A stretch of 64,000 nt of DNA from Lysobacteraceae bacterium. GTDB lineage: Bacteria; Pseudomonadota; Gammaproteobacteria; Xanthomonadales; Xanthomonadaceae. Positions 8,872-17,576 of the stretch are shown here, piece by piece; the first letter of the stretch is position 1; the number at the start of each line of letters is the position of its first letter. Position numbers and translations under genes: made by a program. The stretch covers positions 1 to 64,000 of the forward strand of contig JAMLIV010000011.1 of NCBI GenBank assembly GCA_023954075.1, written 5' to 3'. The notes beneath the pieces are model-generated. The model worked only from the letters and a program-made list of their open reading frames with translations, was not told the DNA's origin and ran no database searches.

Positions 8872-8947
8872 GGCGTGCCTCGTTGCGGTGGTTCGGGAAA
8901 CGCGGTGTTTCGGGGATTCCTGAAAAGCCCGGGAAACCCCTCGATCC

Positions 8948-8973
8948 GTCATCCCGGCGAAGGCTGGGATGAC
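8948..8973. repeat. Dispersed palindrome GTCATCCC...GGGATGAC
   Basis: Stem GTCATCCC (8948-8955) and GGGATGAC (8966-8973) with loop GGCGAAGGCT. This is a well-preserved copy of a palindrome common in proteobacterial intergenic DNA, placed in the 150-bp gap between ilvC and leuA. Confidence 0.75.
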
Positions 8974-9021
8974 GTGGTTTGGGGGCTTCGCAAACACAGG
9001 CGAAGCCTCCGGTTACCTGGA

Positions 9022-10038
9022 TCAGGCAGCAGCCTTCTTCGCCGATGCCGAATCCTTCAGCCAGCTCATCGAGGCGCGCAGCCGGCGGCCCACCTCCTCG
9101 ATCGGGTGGTCCAGATCCTTCTGCTTGAGGGCCTGGTAGTTGGCGCGGCCGGCCTTGTGCTCGGCGATCCACTCGCGTGCGAAGGTGCCGTCCCGGATTT
9201 CCTTGAGCACCTGGCGCATCTGCGTGCGCGCGTGCTCGTCGACCACGCGCGGGCCGCGCGTGAGGTCGCCGTACTGCGCGGTTTCGGAGATGAACTGGTG
9301 CATGCGCGCCAATCCGCCCTCGTTGAGCAGGTCGACGATCAGCTTCAACTCGTGCAGTACTTCGTAATAGGCGATCTCGGGCTGGTAGCCGGCTTCCACC
9401 AGGGTCTCGAAACCCATCACCACCAGCTCGGTCGCGCCACCGCACAGCACCGCCTGCTCGCCGAACAGATCGGTTTCGGTTTCCTCCGGGAAGGTCGTCT
9501 CGATGACGCCGCCGCGGGTGCCGCCGATGCCGTCGGCGTAGGCCAGCGAGAGCTCCCTGGCCTTGCCGGTGGCGTCCTGATGGATCGCGAACAGCGAGGG
9601 CACGCCGCGGCCTTCCTCGTACTGGCTGCGCACCAGCGCGCCGGGGCCCTTGGGCGCGACCAGGATCACGTCCAGATCCTGGCGCGGGGTGATGGCACCG
9701 AAATGCACGTTGAAGCCGTGCGCGAACAGCAGCGCCGCGCCCGGTTTGGCGAGCGGCGCAACGATCTGTTCATACAGTTCGGCCTGCACCATGTCGGGCG
9801 TCAGCAGCGCGATCAGGTCGGCCTTCGGAATCGCGTTCTCCGGCGTATCCACCGCCAGACCATCCTCCTGCGCCTGCTTGAAACTGGCACCATCGGGGCG
9901 TGCGGCCACCAGCACGTTGAACCCCGAATCACGCAGGTTGCGCGCATGCGCCCTGCCCTGGCTGCCGTAGCCGTAGATGACGGTGAGCTTGTCGCGCAGC
10001 GCGGCGGGATTGGCGTCGGCGGTGGTGTAGGTTTTCAT
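9022..10038 (-). CDS. ilvC: Ketol-acid reductoisomerase (class I)
   Basis: 338 aa, the short class I form. Converts acetolactate or acetohydroxybutyrate to the dihydroxy acid with NADPH and Mg. The Rossmann motif is [10 protein letters not shown]. The following loop ARPDGASF should set the cofactor preference and keeps an Arg and a Ser as in NADPH users. The metal ligands are in the C-terminal part ([14 protein letters not shown] and [14 protein letters not shown]). Start [10 protein letters not shown] at 10038. The spacer to ilvD (149 bp) contains tandem repeats. No acetolactate synthase (ilvG/B, ilvM/N) is in the cluster. Confidence 0.95.
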   Translation of the reverse strand: MKTYTTADANPAALRDKLTVIYGYGSQGRAHARNLRDSGFNVLVAARPDGASFKQAQEDGLAVDTPENAIPKADLIALLTPDMVQAELYEQIVAPLAKPGAALLFAHGFNVHFGAITPRQDLDVILVAPKGPGALVRSQYEEGRGVPSLFAIHQDATGKARELSLAYADGIGGTRGGVIETTFPEETETDLFGEQAVLCGGATELVVMGFETLVEAGYQPEIAYYEVLHELKLIVDLLNEGGLARMHQFISETAQYGDLTRGPRVVDEHARTQMRQVLKEIRDGTFAREWIAEHKAGRANYQALKQKDLDHPIEEVGRRLRASMSWLKDSASAKKAAA

Positions 10039-10060
10039 GAGGCAACTCCGTTGCGGGAAG

Positions 10061-10195
10061 GGTGAATGGAGAATGGAGAATGGTTAGAAGCGGGGATTCG
10101 TGGGCTGTGGGTTGGCGGTACAGGTGGGGATGGAGCGGAAGTTCGGGGTTGCGATGAACCTTCCCCCGATTCCCCGTTCCCCATTCCCTATTCCC
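10061..10195. repeat. ilvD-ilvC spacer: two heptad tandem-repeat tracts
   Basis: 10061-10083 has GAATGGA units (GGTGAATGGAGAATGGAGAA). 10159-10195 has the opposite-strand form (units such as TTCCCCGAT, TTCCCCA and TTCCCTA). Period-7 GGGAAT-type repeats also occur at 7131-7168 and 14666-14701. They are dispersed in spacers only and overlap the very end of ilvD. Confidence 0.6.
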
Positions 10196-11846
10196 GCCTG
10201 GGCGGAAACGCCGTCACGGCACCCTCCGACGCCGGAGAAACCAGCGCCGCAAACTTGGCCAGCGCGCCGGATTCTTCGACCCGGTGCGGCTGCCAGGACA
10301 CCGGGCGGGCATCGAGGTCGGCGTCGGTGGAGATGGTGCGGGCATCCACATCGATCACGATGCGGTCGCCGTCGACGAGCCTGCCGATGGGGCCGCCGAG
10401 CGCGGCTTCCGGGCAGATGTGGCCGACCATGAAGCCGTAGGTCGCGCCGGAGAACCGCCCGTCGGTGATGAGCGCGACTTCGCCGCCCAGGCCCTGGCCG
10501 ATCAGTGCGGCGGTGACGGCCAGCATCTCGCGCATGCCGGGGCCGCCGACCGGGCCTTCGCCGCGGATCACGACCACGTCGCCGGCGACGATCCGGCGGT
10601 GCTGCACGGCCCGGAAGGCGGCGTCTTCGCCGTCGAACACGCGCGCCGTGCCTTCGAAGCGCAGCGCCTCGTGTCCGGCGAGCTTCACCACGCAGCCGTC
10701 GGGCGCGATGTTGCCGTAAACGATGCCGTAGCCGCCGCGCGCCTTGACCGGCTTCTCGATGGTCAGCAGCACTTCCTGGCCCGGGGTTTCCTGCGCGCTG
10801 GCGAATTCCTCGAACAGGGTCTTGCCGCTGACCGTGGGCTGGTCGGTGATCAGGCCCGCTTCCATCAGACGCTGGCCCAGCAGGCGCGAGCCGCCCGCGG
10901 CGTGCATGTCGGGAGCCATGAAGCGACCGCCGGGTTTCAGATCGGCGATGACCGGGGTGCGGCGGGAGATTTCGTCGAAGGCGTCCAGCTCGAAGTGAAA
11001 CCCGGCCTCGCGCGCGATGGCCAGCATGTGCAGCACGGTGTTGGTCGAGCCTGCGGTGGCATTGGCGGCCACGGTGGCGTTGCGCACCGATTCGGGGGTG
11101 ACGAAAGAGCGCGCGGAAATACCTTGGCGCACCAGCTCCATCACCCGCAGGCCGCAGGCGTGGGCGGCGGCGTGCTTGGCCGGATCGGGCGCGGGGATGT
11201 CGTTGAAGCCCACCGGCGCGAGCCCCAGGAAGGTGGTCGCCAGCGCCATGGTATTGGCGGTGAACTGGCCGCCGCAGGCACCGGCACCGGGGCAGGCCTC
11301 GCCTTCGATTTCCTCCAGCTCCCTGTCGTCGATGGTGCCGGCCGCGTGCGCGCCGACCGCCTCGAACACGTCCTGGATGGTGATCGCCTGGTCCTTGTGG
11401 CAGCCGGGCATGATGCTGCCGCCGTAAAGCATCAGGCCGGGAAGATCGAGGCGCGCCAGCGCCATCGCCGCGGCCGGAATGGTCTTGTCGCAGCCGCACA
11501 GCACCACCACGCCGTCCAGGCAGTGGCCGCGCACCGCCAGCTCGATGGAATCGGCAATGACCTCGCGCGAAGGCAGGGACGCGCACATGCCCGGACTGCC
11601 CATCGCGATGCCGTCGGTGACGGCAATGGTGTTGAACTCGAACGGGGTGCCGCCGGCTTCGATCACCCCGCGCTTCACGTCCTGCGCCAGGTCGCGCAGG
11701 TTGAGGTTGCAGGGCGACACGTCCGTCCAAGTGTGAACCACCGCGATCAGCGGCTTTCTGATGTCCTCGCCGCTCAATCCGGTGGCGCGCAGCATGGCGC
11801 GCGCGGCGGCGTGGTCGGGTCCGGTCTTGATGGCGTCGCTGTGCAT
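10188..11846 (-). CDS. ilvD: Dihydroxy-acid dehydratase
   Basis: 552 aa; the short form, as in the [2Fe-2S] dihydroxy-acid dehydratases. Dehydrates the dihydroxy acids to the 2-oxo acids of valine and isoleucine. Probable cluster ligands are C46 (SPCNLNL), C119 ([17 protein letters not shown]) and C191 ([15 protein letters not shown]), with Asp78 as metal ligand. Start [12 protein letters not shown] at 11846. It is the first structural gene after the leader at 11942-12061, so it and the downstream ilv/leu genes are probably controlled by that attenuator. Confidence 0.95.
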   Translation of the reverse strand: MHSDAIKTGPDHAAARAMLRATGLSGEDIRKPLIAVVHTWTDVSPCNLNLRDLAQDVKRGVIEAGGTPFEFNTIAVTDGIAMGSPGMCASLPSREVIADSIELAVRGHCLDGVVVLCGCDKTIPAAAMALARLDLPGLMLYGGSIMPGCHKDQAITIQDVFEAVGAHAAGTIDDRELEEIEGEACPGAGACGGQFTANTMALATTFLGLAPVGFNDIPAPDPAKHAAAHACGLRVMELVRQGISARSFVTPESVRNATVAANATAGSTNTVLHMLAIAREAGFHFELDAFDEISRRTPVIADLKPGGRFMAPDMHAAGGSRLLGQRLMEAGLITDQPTVSGKTLFEEFASAQETPGQEVLLTIEKPVKARGGYGIVYGNIAPDGCVVKLAGHEALRFEGTARVFDGEDAAFRAVQHRRIVAGDVVVIRGEGPVGGPGMREMLAVTAALIGQGLGGEVALITDGRFSGATYGFMVGHICPEAALGGPIGRLVDGDRIVIDVDARTISTDADLDARPVSWQPHRVEESGALAKFAALVSPASEGAVTAFPPRRE

Positions 11847-11883
11847 GGCGGGTTCCGTTGCTTTTCGTCAGGCCCAGAAACAG

Positions 11884-11917
11884 GAAACCCCGCATCCGGC
11901 GGCCGGTGCGGGGTTTC
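11884..11917 (-). terminator. Attenuator hairpin upstream of ilvD
   Basis: Stem GAAACCCCGCA (11884-11894) with TGCGGGGTTTC (11907-11917), extended inside by CCGG/CCGG around a 3-nt loop. On the minus strand it is followed by CTGTTTCTG, only moderately U-rich. It lies between the leader-peptide stop (11942) and ilvD (11846). A 13-bp direct repeat, TTCGTCAGGCCCA, flanks it (11864-11876 and 11938-11950). In the Leu/Ile attenuators of gammaproteobacteria a hairpin in this place is the terminator. Confidence 0.75.
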
Positions 11918-11941
11918 GGTATCTTGGGAGGTTCTGCTTCG

Positions 11942-12061
11942 TCAGGCCCAAGCCGCCGTTCCGCACGGGTATCGGCTAATGAGTCCAAGACCAAGAAGGA
12001 GCGCACCGTGGGCGGGCTGCGGCTTCCGGGACGACTCGCGTTGGGACTGGCTGGAAGACAT
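11942..12061 (-). CDS. Leader peptide of the ilv/leu operon (attenuation)
   Basis: 39-codon ORF, ATG 12061 to TGA 11942. It contains the run LLLGLGLI at residues 21-28, written with three CTT and two CTC codons and one ATT. CTT is scarce in the neighbouring GC-rich genes, which favours selection for slow decoding when charged tRNA-Leu is low. The hairpin 25 bp downstream and ilvD beyond it complete the classical layout: ribosome stalling at the Leu/Ile codons would let an antiterminator form. Too short for a standard gene search. The peptide itself probably has no function. Confidence 0.72.
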   Translation of the reverse strand: MSSSQSQRESSRKPQPAHGALLLGLGLISRYPCGTAAWA

Positions 12062-12069
12062 GACCCGAT

Positions 12070-12097
12070 GCTGTACCGCAACATCCGGCCTTGTCAA
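12070..12097 (-). promoter_or_regulatory. Probable ilv/leu operon promoter
   Basis: On the minus strand TTGACA (12097-12092) is a consensus -35. After a 16-base spacer comes TACAGC (12075-12070) as a weak -10. The predicted transcript start is near 12063, only a base or two before the leader ATG, so the leader may be translated almost leaderless. Confidence 0.6.
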
Positions 12098-12419
12098 GCC
12101 CTGAACGAAAAATCAAGCTGCAGTGCAGCGAAAACCGCGCACCGATGCGCAAAACCGCACGACGATGCCGGTTCGGCCTCACGCCGGGGAACGGGCGGAG
12201 GCGAAAAAGTGAACCGGGGTTCAGAGCGAGGACGGCGGACAGGCCGGCTACAATGCACGTTTCCGGCGGCGACTTTCGGGGCTGGACACGAACTCGGCGC
12301 GCCGCAGCCCGCCGACCGGGTGCATCGGACCCGGGCCGGCTGCCGCGATCGGTTCCATGCCGCGCCGCCGGAAAGCCCACTGGCCGATGCCGTGCAATCG
12401 GCTTCACGAGGATGACACC
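12098..12419. promoter_or_regulatory. ilv-prp divergent intergenic region
   Basis: 322 bp with no convincing gene. The left end carries the minus-strand ilv promoter. A TACAAT at 12249-12254 could be a -10 for prpB on the plus strand, but no good -35 is seen. A good ribosome-binding site (GAGG, 12408-12411) precedes prpB. No prpR-type regulator gene lies here. Confidence 0.35.
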
Positions 12420-13307
12420 ATGACCCAACCACGCTCCGCCGGTGCTGCCTTCCGCGCCGCCCTTGCCGCCGAATCGCCGCTGCAGGTGATCGGTGCCATC
12501 AACGCCAACCACGCCCTGCTGGCCAGGCGCGCCGGCTTCAAGGCGATCTATCTCTCCGGCGGCGGCGTGGCCGCAGGCTCGCTGGGCCTGCCGGACCTGG
12601 GCATCAACACGCTGGAAGACGTGCTGATCGACGTGCGCCGCATCACCGACGTGTGCGACCTGCCGCTGCTGGTGGACATCGACACGGGCTTTGGCCCCAG
12701 CGCCTTCAACATCGCGCGCACGGTCAAGAGCCTGATCAAGGCCGGCGCCGCCGCCTGCCACATCGAGGACCAGGTCGGGGCCAAGCGCTGCGGCCATCGG
12801 CCCGGCAAGGAAATCGTCCCGCAGGGCGAGATGGCCGATCGCGTGAAGGCCGCCGCCGATGCCAGGACCGACCCGGATTTCTTCCTGATCGCGCGCACCG
12901 ATGCGATCCAGGTGGACGGCGTGGACGCCGCGATCGAGCGCGCCATCGCCTGCGTCGAGGCCGGTGCCGACGGCATCTTCGCCGAGGCGGCGTACGACCT
13001 TGCCACCTATCGCCGCTTCGTCGATGCGGTGAAGGTGCCGGTGCTGGCCAACATCACCGAGTTCGGTGCCACCCCGCTGTTCTCGCGTGACGAACTGGCG
13101 TCGGCGGGCGTGGCGATCCAGCTGTTCCCGCTGTCGGCCTTCCGCGCCATGAACAAGGCCGCGGAAAACGTCTACACCGCGGTGCGCCGCGACGGCCACC
13201 AGCGCAGCGTGGTCGACACCATGCAGACCCGCGAGGAACTGTACGACCGGATCGGCTACCACGCCTTCGAACAACAGCTCGACGCACTGTTTGCGGCGAA
13301 GAAATGA
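12420..13307 (+). CDS. prpB: Methylisocitrate lyase
   Basis: 295 aa of the isocitrate lyase/PEP mutase family. Cleaves 2-methylisocitrate to pyruvate and succinate in propionate breakdown. Motifs are [18 protein letters not shown] (metal site), the catalytic-loop KRCGHRPGK, and LIARTDA. The start is MTQPRSAG at 12420, preceded by GAGG; an upstream extension to 12357 is not conserved in character. It heads the prpB-prpC-acnD-prpD series. Confidence 0.95.
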   Translation: MTQPRSAGAAFRAALAAESPLQVIGAINANHALLARRAGFKAIYLSGGGVAAGSLGLPDLGINTLEDVLIDVRRITDVCDLPLLVDIDTGFGPSAFNIARTVKSLIKAGAAACHIEDQVGAKRCGHRPGKEIVPQGEMADRVKAAADARTDPDFFLIARTDAIQVDGVDAAIERAIACVEAGADGIFAEAAYDLATYRRFVDAVKVPVLANITEFGATPLFSRDELASAGVAIQLFPLSAFRAMNKAAENVYTAVRRDGHQRSVVDTMQTREELYDRIGYHAFEQQLDALFAAKK

Positions 13308-13400
13308 TCCCGCAGGTCGAGGCTGCGCCTCCGACGTGCCGGGTTGAATCCGATCAGAAGCCGTCGGGGATGCAACCCCGACCCACCTTGGAGAAACCCC

Positions 13401-14558
13401 ATGAGCGAATCCACCACCGTCCCCGGCTTCAAGCCCAAGAAATCCGTCGCCCTGTCCGGCACAGCCGCCGGCAACACCGCGCTGTGCACCGTGGGCCGCT
13501 CCGGCAACGACCTGCACTACCGCGGCTATGACATCCTCGACCTGGCGCAGACCTGCGAATTCGAGGAAATCGCGCACCTGCTGGTGCACGGCAAGCTGCC
13601 CAACCGCGCCGAACTGGCCGCCTACAAGGCCAAGCTGCGCGCGCTGCGCGGCATTCCCGCCGCGGTGAAGTCGGCGCTGGAAGAACTGCCGCCCTCGGCG
13701 CATCCGATGGACGTGATGCGCACCGGCGTCTCGGTGCTCGGCTGCGTGCTGCCGGAGAAGGACGACCACAACCATCCCGGCGCGCGCGACATCGCCGACA
13801 AGCTGATGGCCAGTTTCGGCTCGATGCTGCTGTACTGGTACCACTACAGCCACAACGGCCGGATCATCGACGTGGAGACCGACGACGACTCCATCGGCGG
13901 CCACTTCCTGCACCTTTTGCACGGTGAGAAGCCGCGCGACTCCTGGGTGCGCGCCATGCACACCTCGCTGATCCTCTACGCCGAGCACGAGTTCAACGCC
14001 AGCACCTTCACCTGCCGCGTCATCGCCGGCACCGGAAGCGACATGCATTCGTGCATCACCGGCGGCATCGGCGCGCTGCGCGGGCCCAAGCACGGCGGTG
14101 CCAACGAGGTCGCGTTCGAGATCCAGAAGCGCTACGAGAATCCAGATGACGCCGAGGCCGACATCCGCGCCCGCGTGGAGAAGAAGGAAGTCATCATCGG
14201 CTTCGGGCATCCGGTCTATACCGTTTCCGATCCGCGCAACAAGGTCATCAAGGAGGTCGCGCGCGAGCTTTCCGCCGAGCAGGACAACATGAAGATGTAC
14301 GACATCGCCGAGCGGCTGGAATCGGTGATGTGGGACATCAAGAAGATGTTCCCCAACCTCGACTGGTTCAGCGCGGTGAGCTACCACATGATGGGCGTGC
14401 CCACGGCGATGTTCACCCCGCTGTTCGTGCTGGCACGCACCGCCGGCTGGAGCGCCCATGTGATCGAACAGCGCATCGACGGCAAGATCATCCGCCCCAG
14501 CGCCAATTACACCGGGCCGGAAGATCGCACGTTCGTGCCGCTGGCCGAGCGCAAGTAA
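13401..14558 (+). CDS. prpC: 2-methylcitrate synthase
   Basis: 385 aa of the type I citrate synthase family. Condenses propionyl-CoA with oxaloacetate. The signature GPKHGGANE and the catalytic [13 protein letters not shown] are present, as is the N-terminal GLSG-like loop [17 protein letters not shown] typical of PrpC. ATG 13401 follows GGAG at 13390. The 93-bp gap from prpB contains nothing striking. The length and the short N-terminus fit PrpC better than GltA (about 430 aa). Confidence 0.93.
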   Translation: MSESTTVPGFKPKKSVALSGTAAGNTALCTVGRSGNDLHYRGYDILDLAQTCEFEEIAHLLVHGKLPNRAELAAYKAKLRALRGIPAAVKSALEELPPSAHPMDVMRTGVSVLGCVLPEKDDHNHPGARDIADKLMASFGSMLLYWYHYSHNGRIIDVETDDDSIGGHFLHLLHGEKPRDSWVRAMHTSLILYAEHEFNASTFTCRVIAGTGSDMHSCITGGIGALRGPKHGGANEVAFEIQKRYENPDDAEADIRARVEKKEVIIGFGHPVYTVSDPRNKVIKEVARELSAEQDNMKMYDIAERLESVMWDIKKMFPNLDWFSAVSYHMMGVPTAMFTPLFVLARTAGWSAHVIEQRIDGKIIRPSANYTGPEDRTFVPLAERK

Positions 14559-14581
14559 GCGGCGAATCTGCCTCACATGGA

Positions 14582-14701
14582 CTCCCTCTCCCCTGCCCCC
14601 GGCGGGGGAGAGGGTTGGGGTGAGGGGGCAAGCCCTCATCGCTACTGCACCGGTGCGGTGGGTTCACCAATCCCGATTCTCCATTCTCCACTCCCCATTC
14701 C
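14582..14701. repeat. prpC-acnD spacer: CCCTCTCC element and heptad tract
   Basis: 14582-14628 is a third copy of the hairpin element (CTCCCTCTCCCC, then GGGGGAGAGGG and TTGGGGTGAGGGGG) described at 7184-7319. 14666-14701 is a GGGAAT-type heptad tract in TTCTCCA/TTCCCGA orientation. Their joint presence here and at leuA-leuC suggests these repeat classes accumulate in the same kind of spacer. Confidence 0.65.
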
Positions 14702-14713
14702 CGACAGCCAGCC

Positions 14714-17341
14714 ATGAACTCCCAGCACCGCAAACCCCTTCCCGGCACTTCCCTCGACTACTTCGACGCCCGCGCGGCGGTGGACGCGATCCGGCCCGGG
14801 GCCTGGGCGGGGCTGCCGTACACGGCGCGGGTGCACGCCGAGAACCTCGTGCGCATGGCCGATCCGGCGCATGTTCCCGCGTATCTGGGCCAGCTGATCG
14901 AGCGCCGGCGCGATCTCGATTTCCCGTGGTTCCCCACCCGCGTGGTCACGCACGACATCCTCGGCCTCACCGCGCTGGTGGATCTCGCCGGCCTGCGCGA
15001 GGCGATCGCCAGGGAAGGCGGCGATCCGGCACAGGTGAACCCGGTGGTGCCGGTACAACTCATCGTGGACCACTCGCTGGCGGTGGAAGCGCCGGGTTTC
15101 GATCCGGACGCCTTCGCCAAAAACCGCGCCATCGAGGACCGCCGCAACGCCGACCGCTTCCACTTCATCGAGTGGTGCAAGGGCGCGTTCGACAACGTCG
15201 ACGTGATCCCGGCGGGCAACGGGATCATGCACCAGATCAACCTGGAGAAGATGTCGCCGGTGGTCTACGTGAAGGACGGCGTGGCCTTCCCCGACACCTG
15301 CGTGGGCACCGATTCGCACACCCCGCACGTCGATTCGCTGGGTGTGATCGCGGTGGGCGTCGGCGGGCTGGAGGCCGAAAGCGTGATGCTCGGGCGCGCT
15401 TCGATGATGCGCCTGCCCGACATCGTGGCGGTGGAGCTTGCCGGCCGCCCCGGCCCCGGCATCACCGCCACCGACGTGGTGCTGGCGCTGACCGAGTTCC
15501 TGCGCAAGGAGCGCGTGGTCGGTGCCTACCTGGAGTTCCGCGGCCCCGGTGCGGCGGCGTTGACCATCGGCGATCGCGCCACGATTTCCAACATGGCACC
15601 CGAGTACGGGGCCACGGCGGCGATGTTCTTCATCGACGACAACACCATCGATTACCTGAAGCTCACCGGCCGCAGCGACGCGCAGGTGGCGCTGGTGGAA
15701 ACCTATGCCAAGCACTGCGGCTTCTGGGCCGACGCGCTGGCCGAAGCGCAGTACGAGCGCAGCCTGCATTTCAATCTTTCCAACGTCACCCGCACCCTCG
15801 CCGGCCCCAGCAATCCGCACCGCCGCCTGCCGGTGAGCGATCTTTCCGAGCGCGGCATCGCGGACGAGTCCAAGCTCGCCGCGGCGCGCCGCGACGAAGC
15901 CGAGGGGCGGATCCCGGACGGCGCGGTGATCATCGCCGCCATCACCTCGTGCACCAACACCTCCAACCCGCGCAACGTGATCGCCGCGGGACTTCTGGCG
16001 CGCAACGCCAACGCCCGCGGCCTCAGCCGCAAACCCTGGGTCAAAAGTTCGCTCGCGCCCGGCTCGAAGGCGGTGCAGCTGTACCTGGAGGAATCCGGCC
16101 TCCTGCCCGAGCTGGAGCAGTTGGGCTTCGGCATCGTCGGCTTCGCCTGCACCACCTGCAACGGCATGAGCGGCGCGCTCGATCCCGCGATCCAGAAGGA
16201 AGTGCTGGAGCGCGACCTCTACGTGACCGCGGTGCTGTCGGGCAACCGCAACTTCGACGGGCGCATCCACCCCTACGCCAAGCAGGCCTTCCTCGCCTCG
16301 CCGCCGCTGGTGATCGCCTACGCATTGGCCGGCACGGTGCGCTTCGACATCGAAAAGGACGTGCTGGGCACCGATGCCGACGGCAGGCCCGTCACGCTCA
16401 AGGACCTCTGGCCTTCCGATGCGGAGATCGACGCGGTCGTGAAGGCGCACGTGAAGCCCGAGCAGTTCCGCCGCATCTACGAGCCGATGTTCGCGCGCCG
16501 CGCCGCCGGGACGGCGTCACACGATCCGCTCTACCCGTGGCGCGAGATGAGCACCTACGTGCGCTGCCCGCCCTACTGGGACGGCGCGCTGGCGGGTGCA
16601 CGCAGCCTCACCGGCATGCGCCCGCTCGCGGTGCTGCCCGACAACATCACGACCGACCACATTTCACCCTCCAACGCCATCCTCGCGTCCAGCGCGGCGG
16701 GCGAATACCTGGCGAAAATGGGCCTGCCGGAGGAGGACTTCAATTCCTACGCCACCCACCGCGGCGACCATCTCACCGCACAGCGCGCCACCTTCGCCAA
16801 CCCCAAGTTGATCAACGAAATGGCGGTGGTGGACGGCGAAGTGAAGCAGGGCTCGCTGGCCCGCGTTGAACCCGACGGCACGGTAATGCGCATGTGGGAG
16901 GCGATCGAAACCTACATGCAGCGCAAGCAGCCGCTGATCATCATCGCCGGCGCCGACTACGGCCAGGGTTCGAGCCGCGACTGGGCCGCCAAGGGCGTGC
17001 GCCTGGCCGGCGTGGAGGCCATCGCCGCCGAAGGCTTCGAGCGCATCCACCGCACCAATCTCGTCGGCATGGGCGTGCTGCCGCTGCAGTTCCAGCCCGG
17101 CACCACCCGCAAGACGCTCGCCATCGACGGTACCGAAACCTATGACGTGCGTGGCGACATCGCCCCCGGCGCAACGCTCACCCTCGTCATCCACCGCAGG
17201 CATGGCGAAACCGTGGACGTTCCCGTCACCTGCCGCCTGGATTCGGACGAGGATGTGCACATCTACCGCGCCGGCGGCGTCCTGCAGCGCTTCGCGCAGG
17301 ACTTCATCGAAGCCAACCGCGGAACGGCGTCGGCCACGTAG
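14714..17341 (+). CDS. acnD: 2-methylcitrate dehydratase, Fe/S-dependent
   Basis: 875 aa aconitase-superfamily enzyme. The [4Fe-4S] cysteines are C413 (TSCTNTSNP), C479 and C482 (CTTCNG). The swivel-domain signature is GADYGQGSSRDWAAKG. Sequence start MNSQHRKPLPG, length and its place after prpC fit AcnD rather than AcnA. The known AcnD reaction dehydrates 2-methylcitrate to the trans-type 2-methylaconitate, which needs the isomerase PrpF. No prpF follows here; prpD does instead. This is unusual because AcnD and PrpD normally replace each other. Confidence 0.9.
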   Translation: MNSQHRKPLPGTSLDYFDARAAVDAIRPGAWAGLPYTARVHAENLVRMADPAHVPAYLGQLIERRRDLDFPWFPTRVVTHDILGLTALVDLAGLREAIAREGGDPAQVNPVVPVQLIVDHSLAVEAPGFDPDAFAKNRAIEDRRNADRFHFIEWCKGAFDNVDVIPAGNGIMHQINLEKMSPVVYVKDGVAFPDTCVGTDSHTPHVDSLGVIAVGVGGLEAESVMLGRASMMRLPDIVAVELAGRPGPGITATDVVLALTEFLRKERVVGAYLEFRGPGAAALTIGDRATISNMAPEYGATAAMFFIDDNTIDYLKLTGRSDAQVALVETYAKHCGFWADALAEAQYERSLHFNLSNVTRTLAGPSNPHRRLPVSDLSERGIADESKLAAARRDEAEGRIPDGAVIIAAITSCTNTSNPRNVIAAGLLARNANARGLSRKPWVKSSLAPGSKAVQLYLEESGLLPELEQLGFGIVGFACTTCNGMSGALDPAIQKEVLERDLYVTAVLSGNRNFDGRIHPYAKQAFLASPPLVIAYALAGTVRFDIEKDVLGTDADGRPVTLKDLWPSDAEIDAVVKAHVKPEQFRRIYEPMFARRAAGTASHDPLYPWREMSTYVRCPPYWDGALAGARSLTGMRPLAVLPDNITTDHISPSNAILASSAAGEYLAKMGLPEEDFNSYATHRGDHLTAQRATFANPKLINEMAVVDGEVKQGSLARVEPDGTVMRMWEAIETYMQRKQPLIIIAGADYGQGSSRDWAAKGVRLAGVEAIAAEGFERIHRTNLVGMGVLPLQFQPGTTRKTLAIDGTETYDVRGDIAPGATLTLVIHRRHGETVDVPVTCRLDSDEDVHIYRAGGVLQRFAQDFIEANRGTASAT

Positions 17342-17576
17342 AGCCTGCCCCGGACATGATCCGGGGCCGGTCTGCGGCAGCGCGGCTCCGAACGGACCGC
17401 ACGGCGTTTTCCGGACCGATGCCGCACGGCAGGCGGACGCACCCGGGAACAACGCGCCGAGCCAGGCATCCGGAGACAAAAAGCACGCCGGGAGCAGCGT
17501 TTCGGCACCGGATGACCGGCGGGGCGAGGCGCGGGAGTAGAATTGCGGGACTGAACGCGAATAAGGATCAGTCGCA

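Noticed and set aside
8872-8997. N-terminal extension of LeuA
   Set aside because: It translates a dispersed palindrome (VIPAFAGMTD), and the conserved LeuA start is at 8871.
11976-14639. 887-codon open frame on the minus strand opposite prpB and prpC
   Set aside because: High GC leaves antisense frames open. The plus strand encodes full-length PrpB and PrpC with all motifs, and the antisense product is low-complexity Gly/His/Arg-rich.
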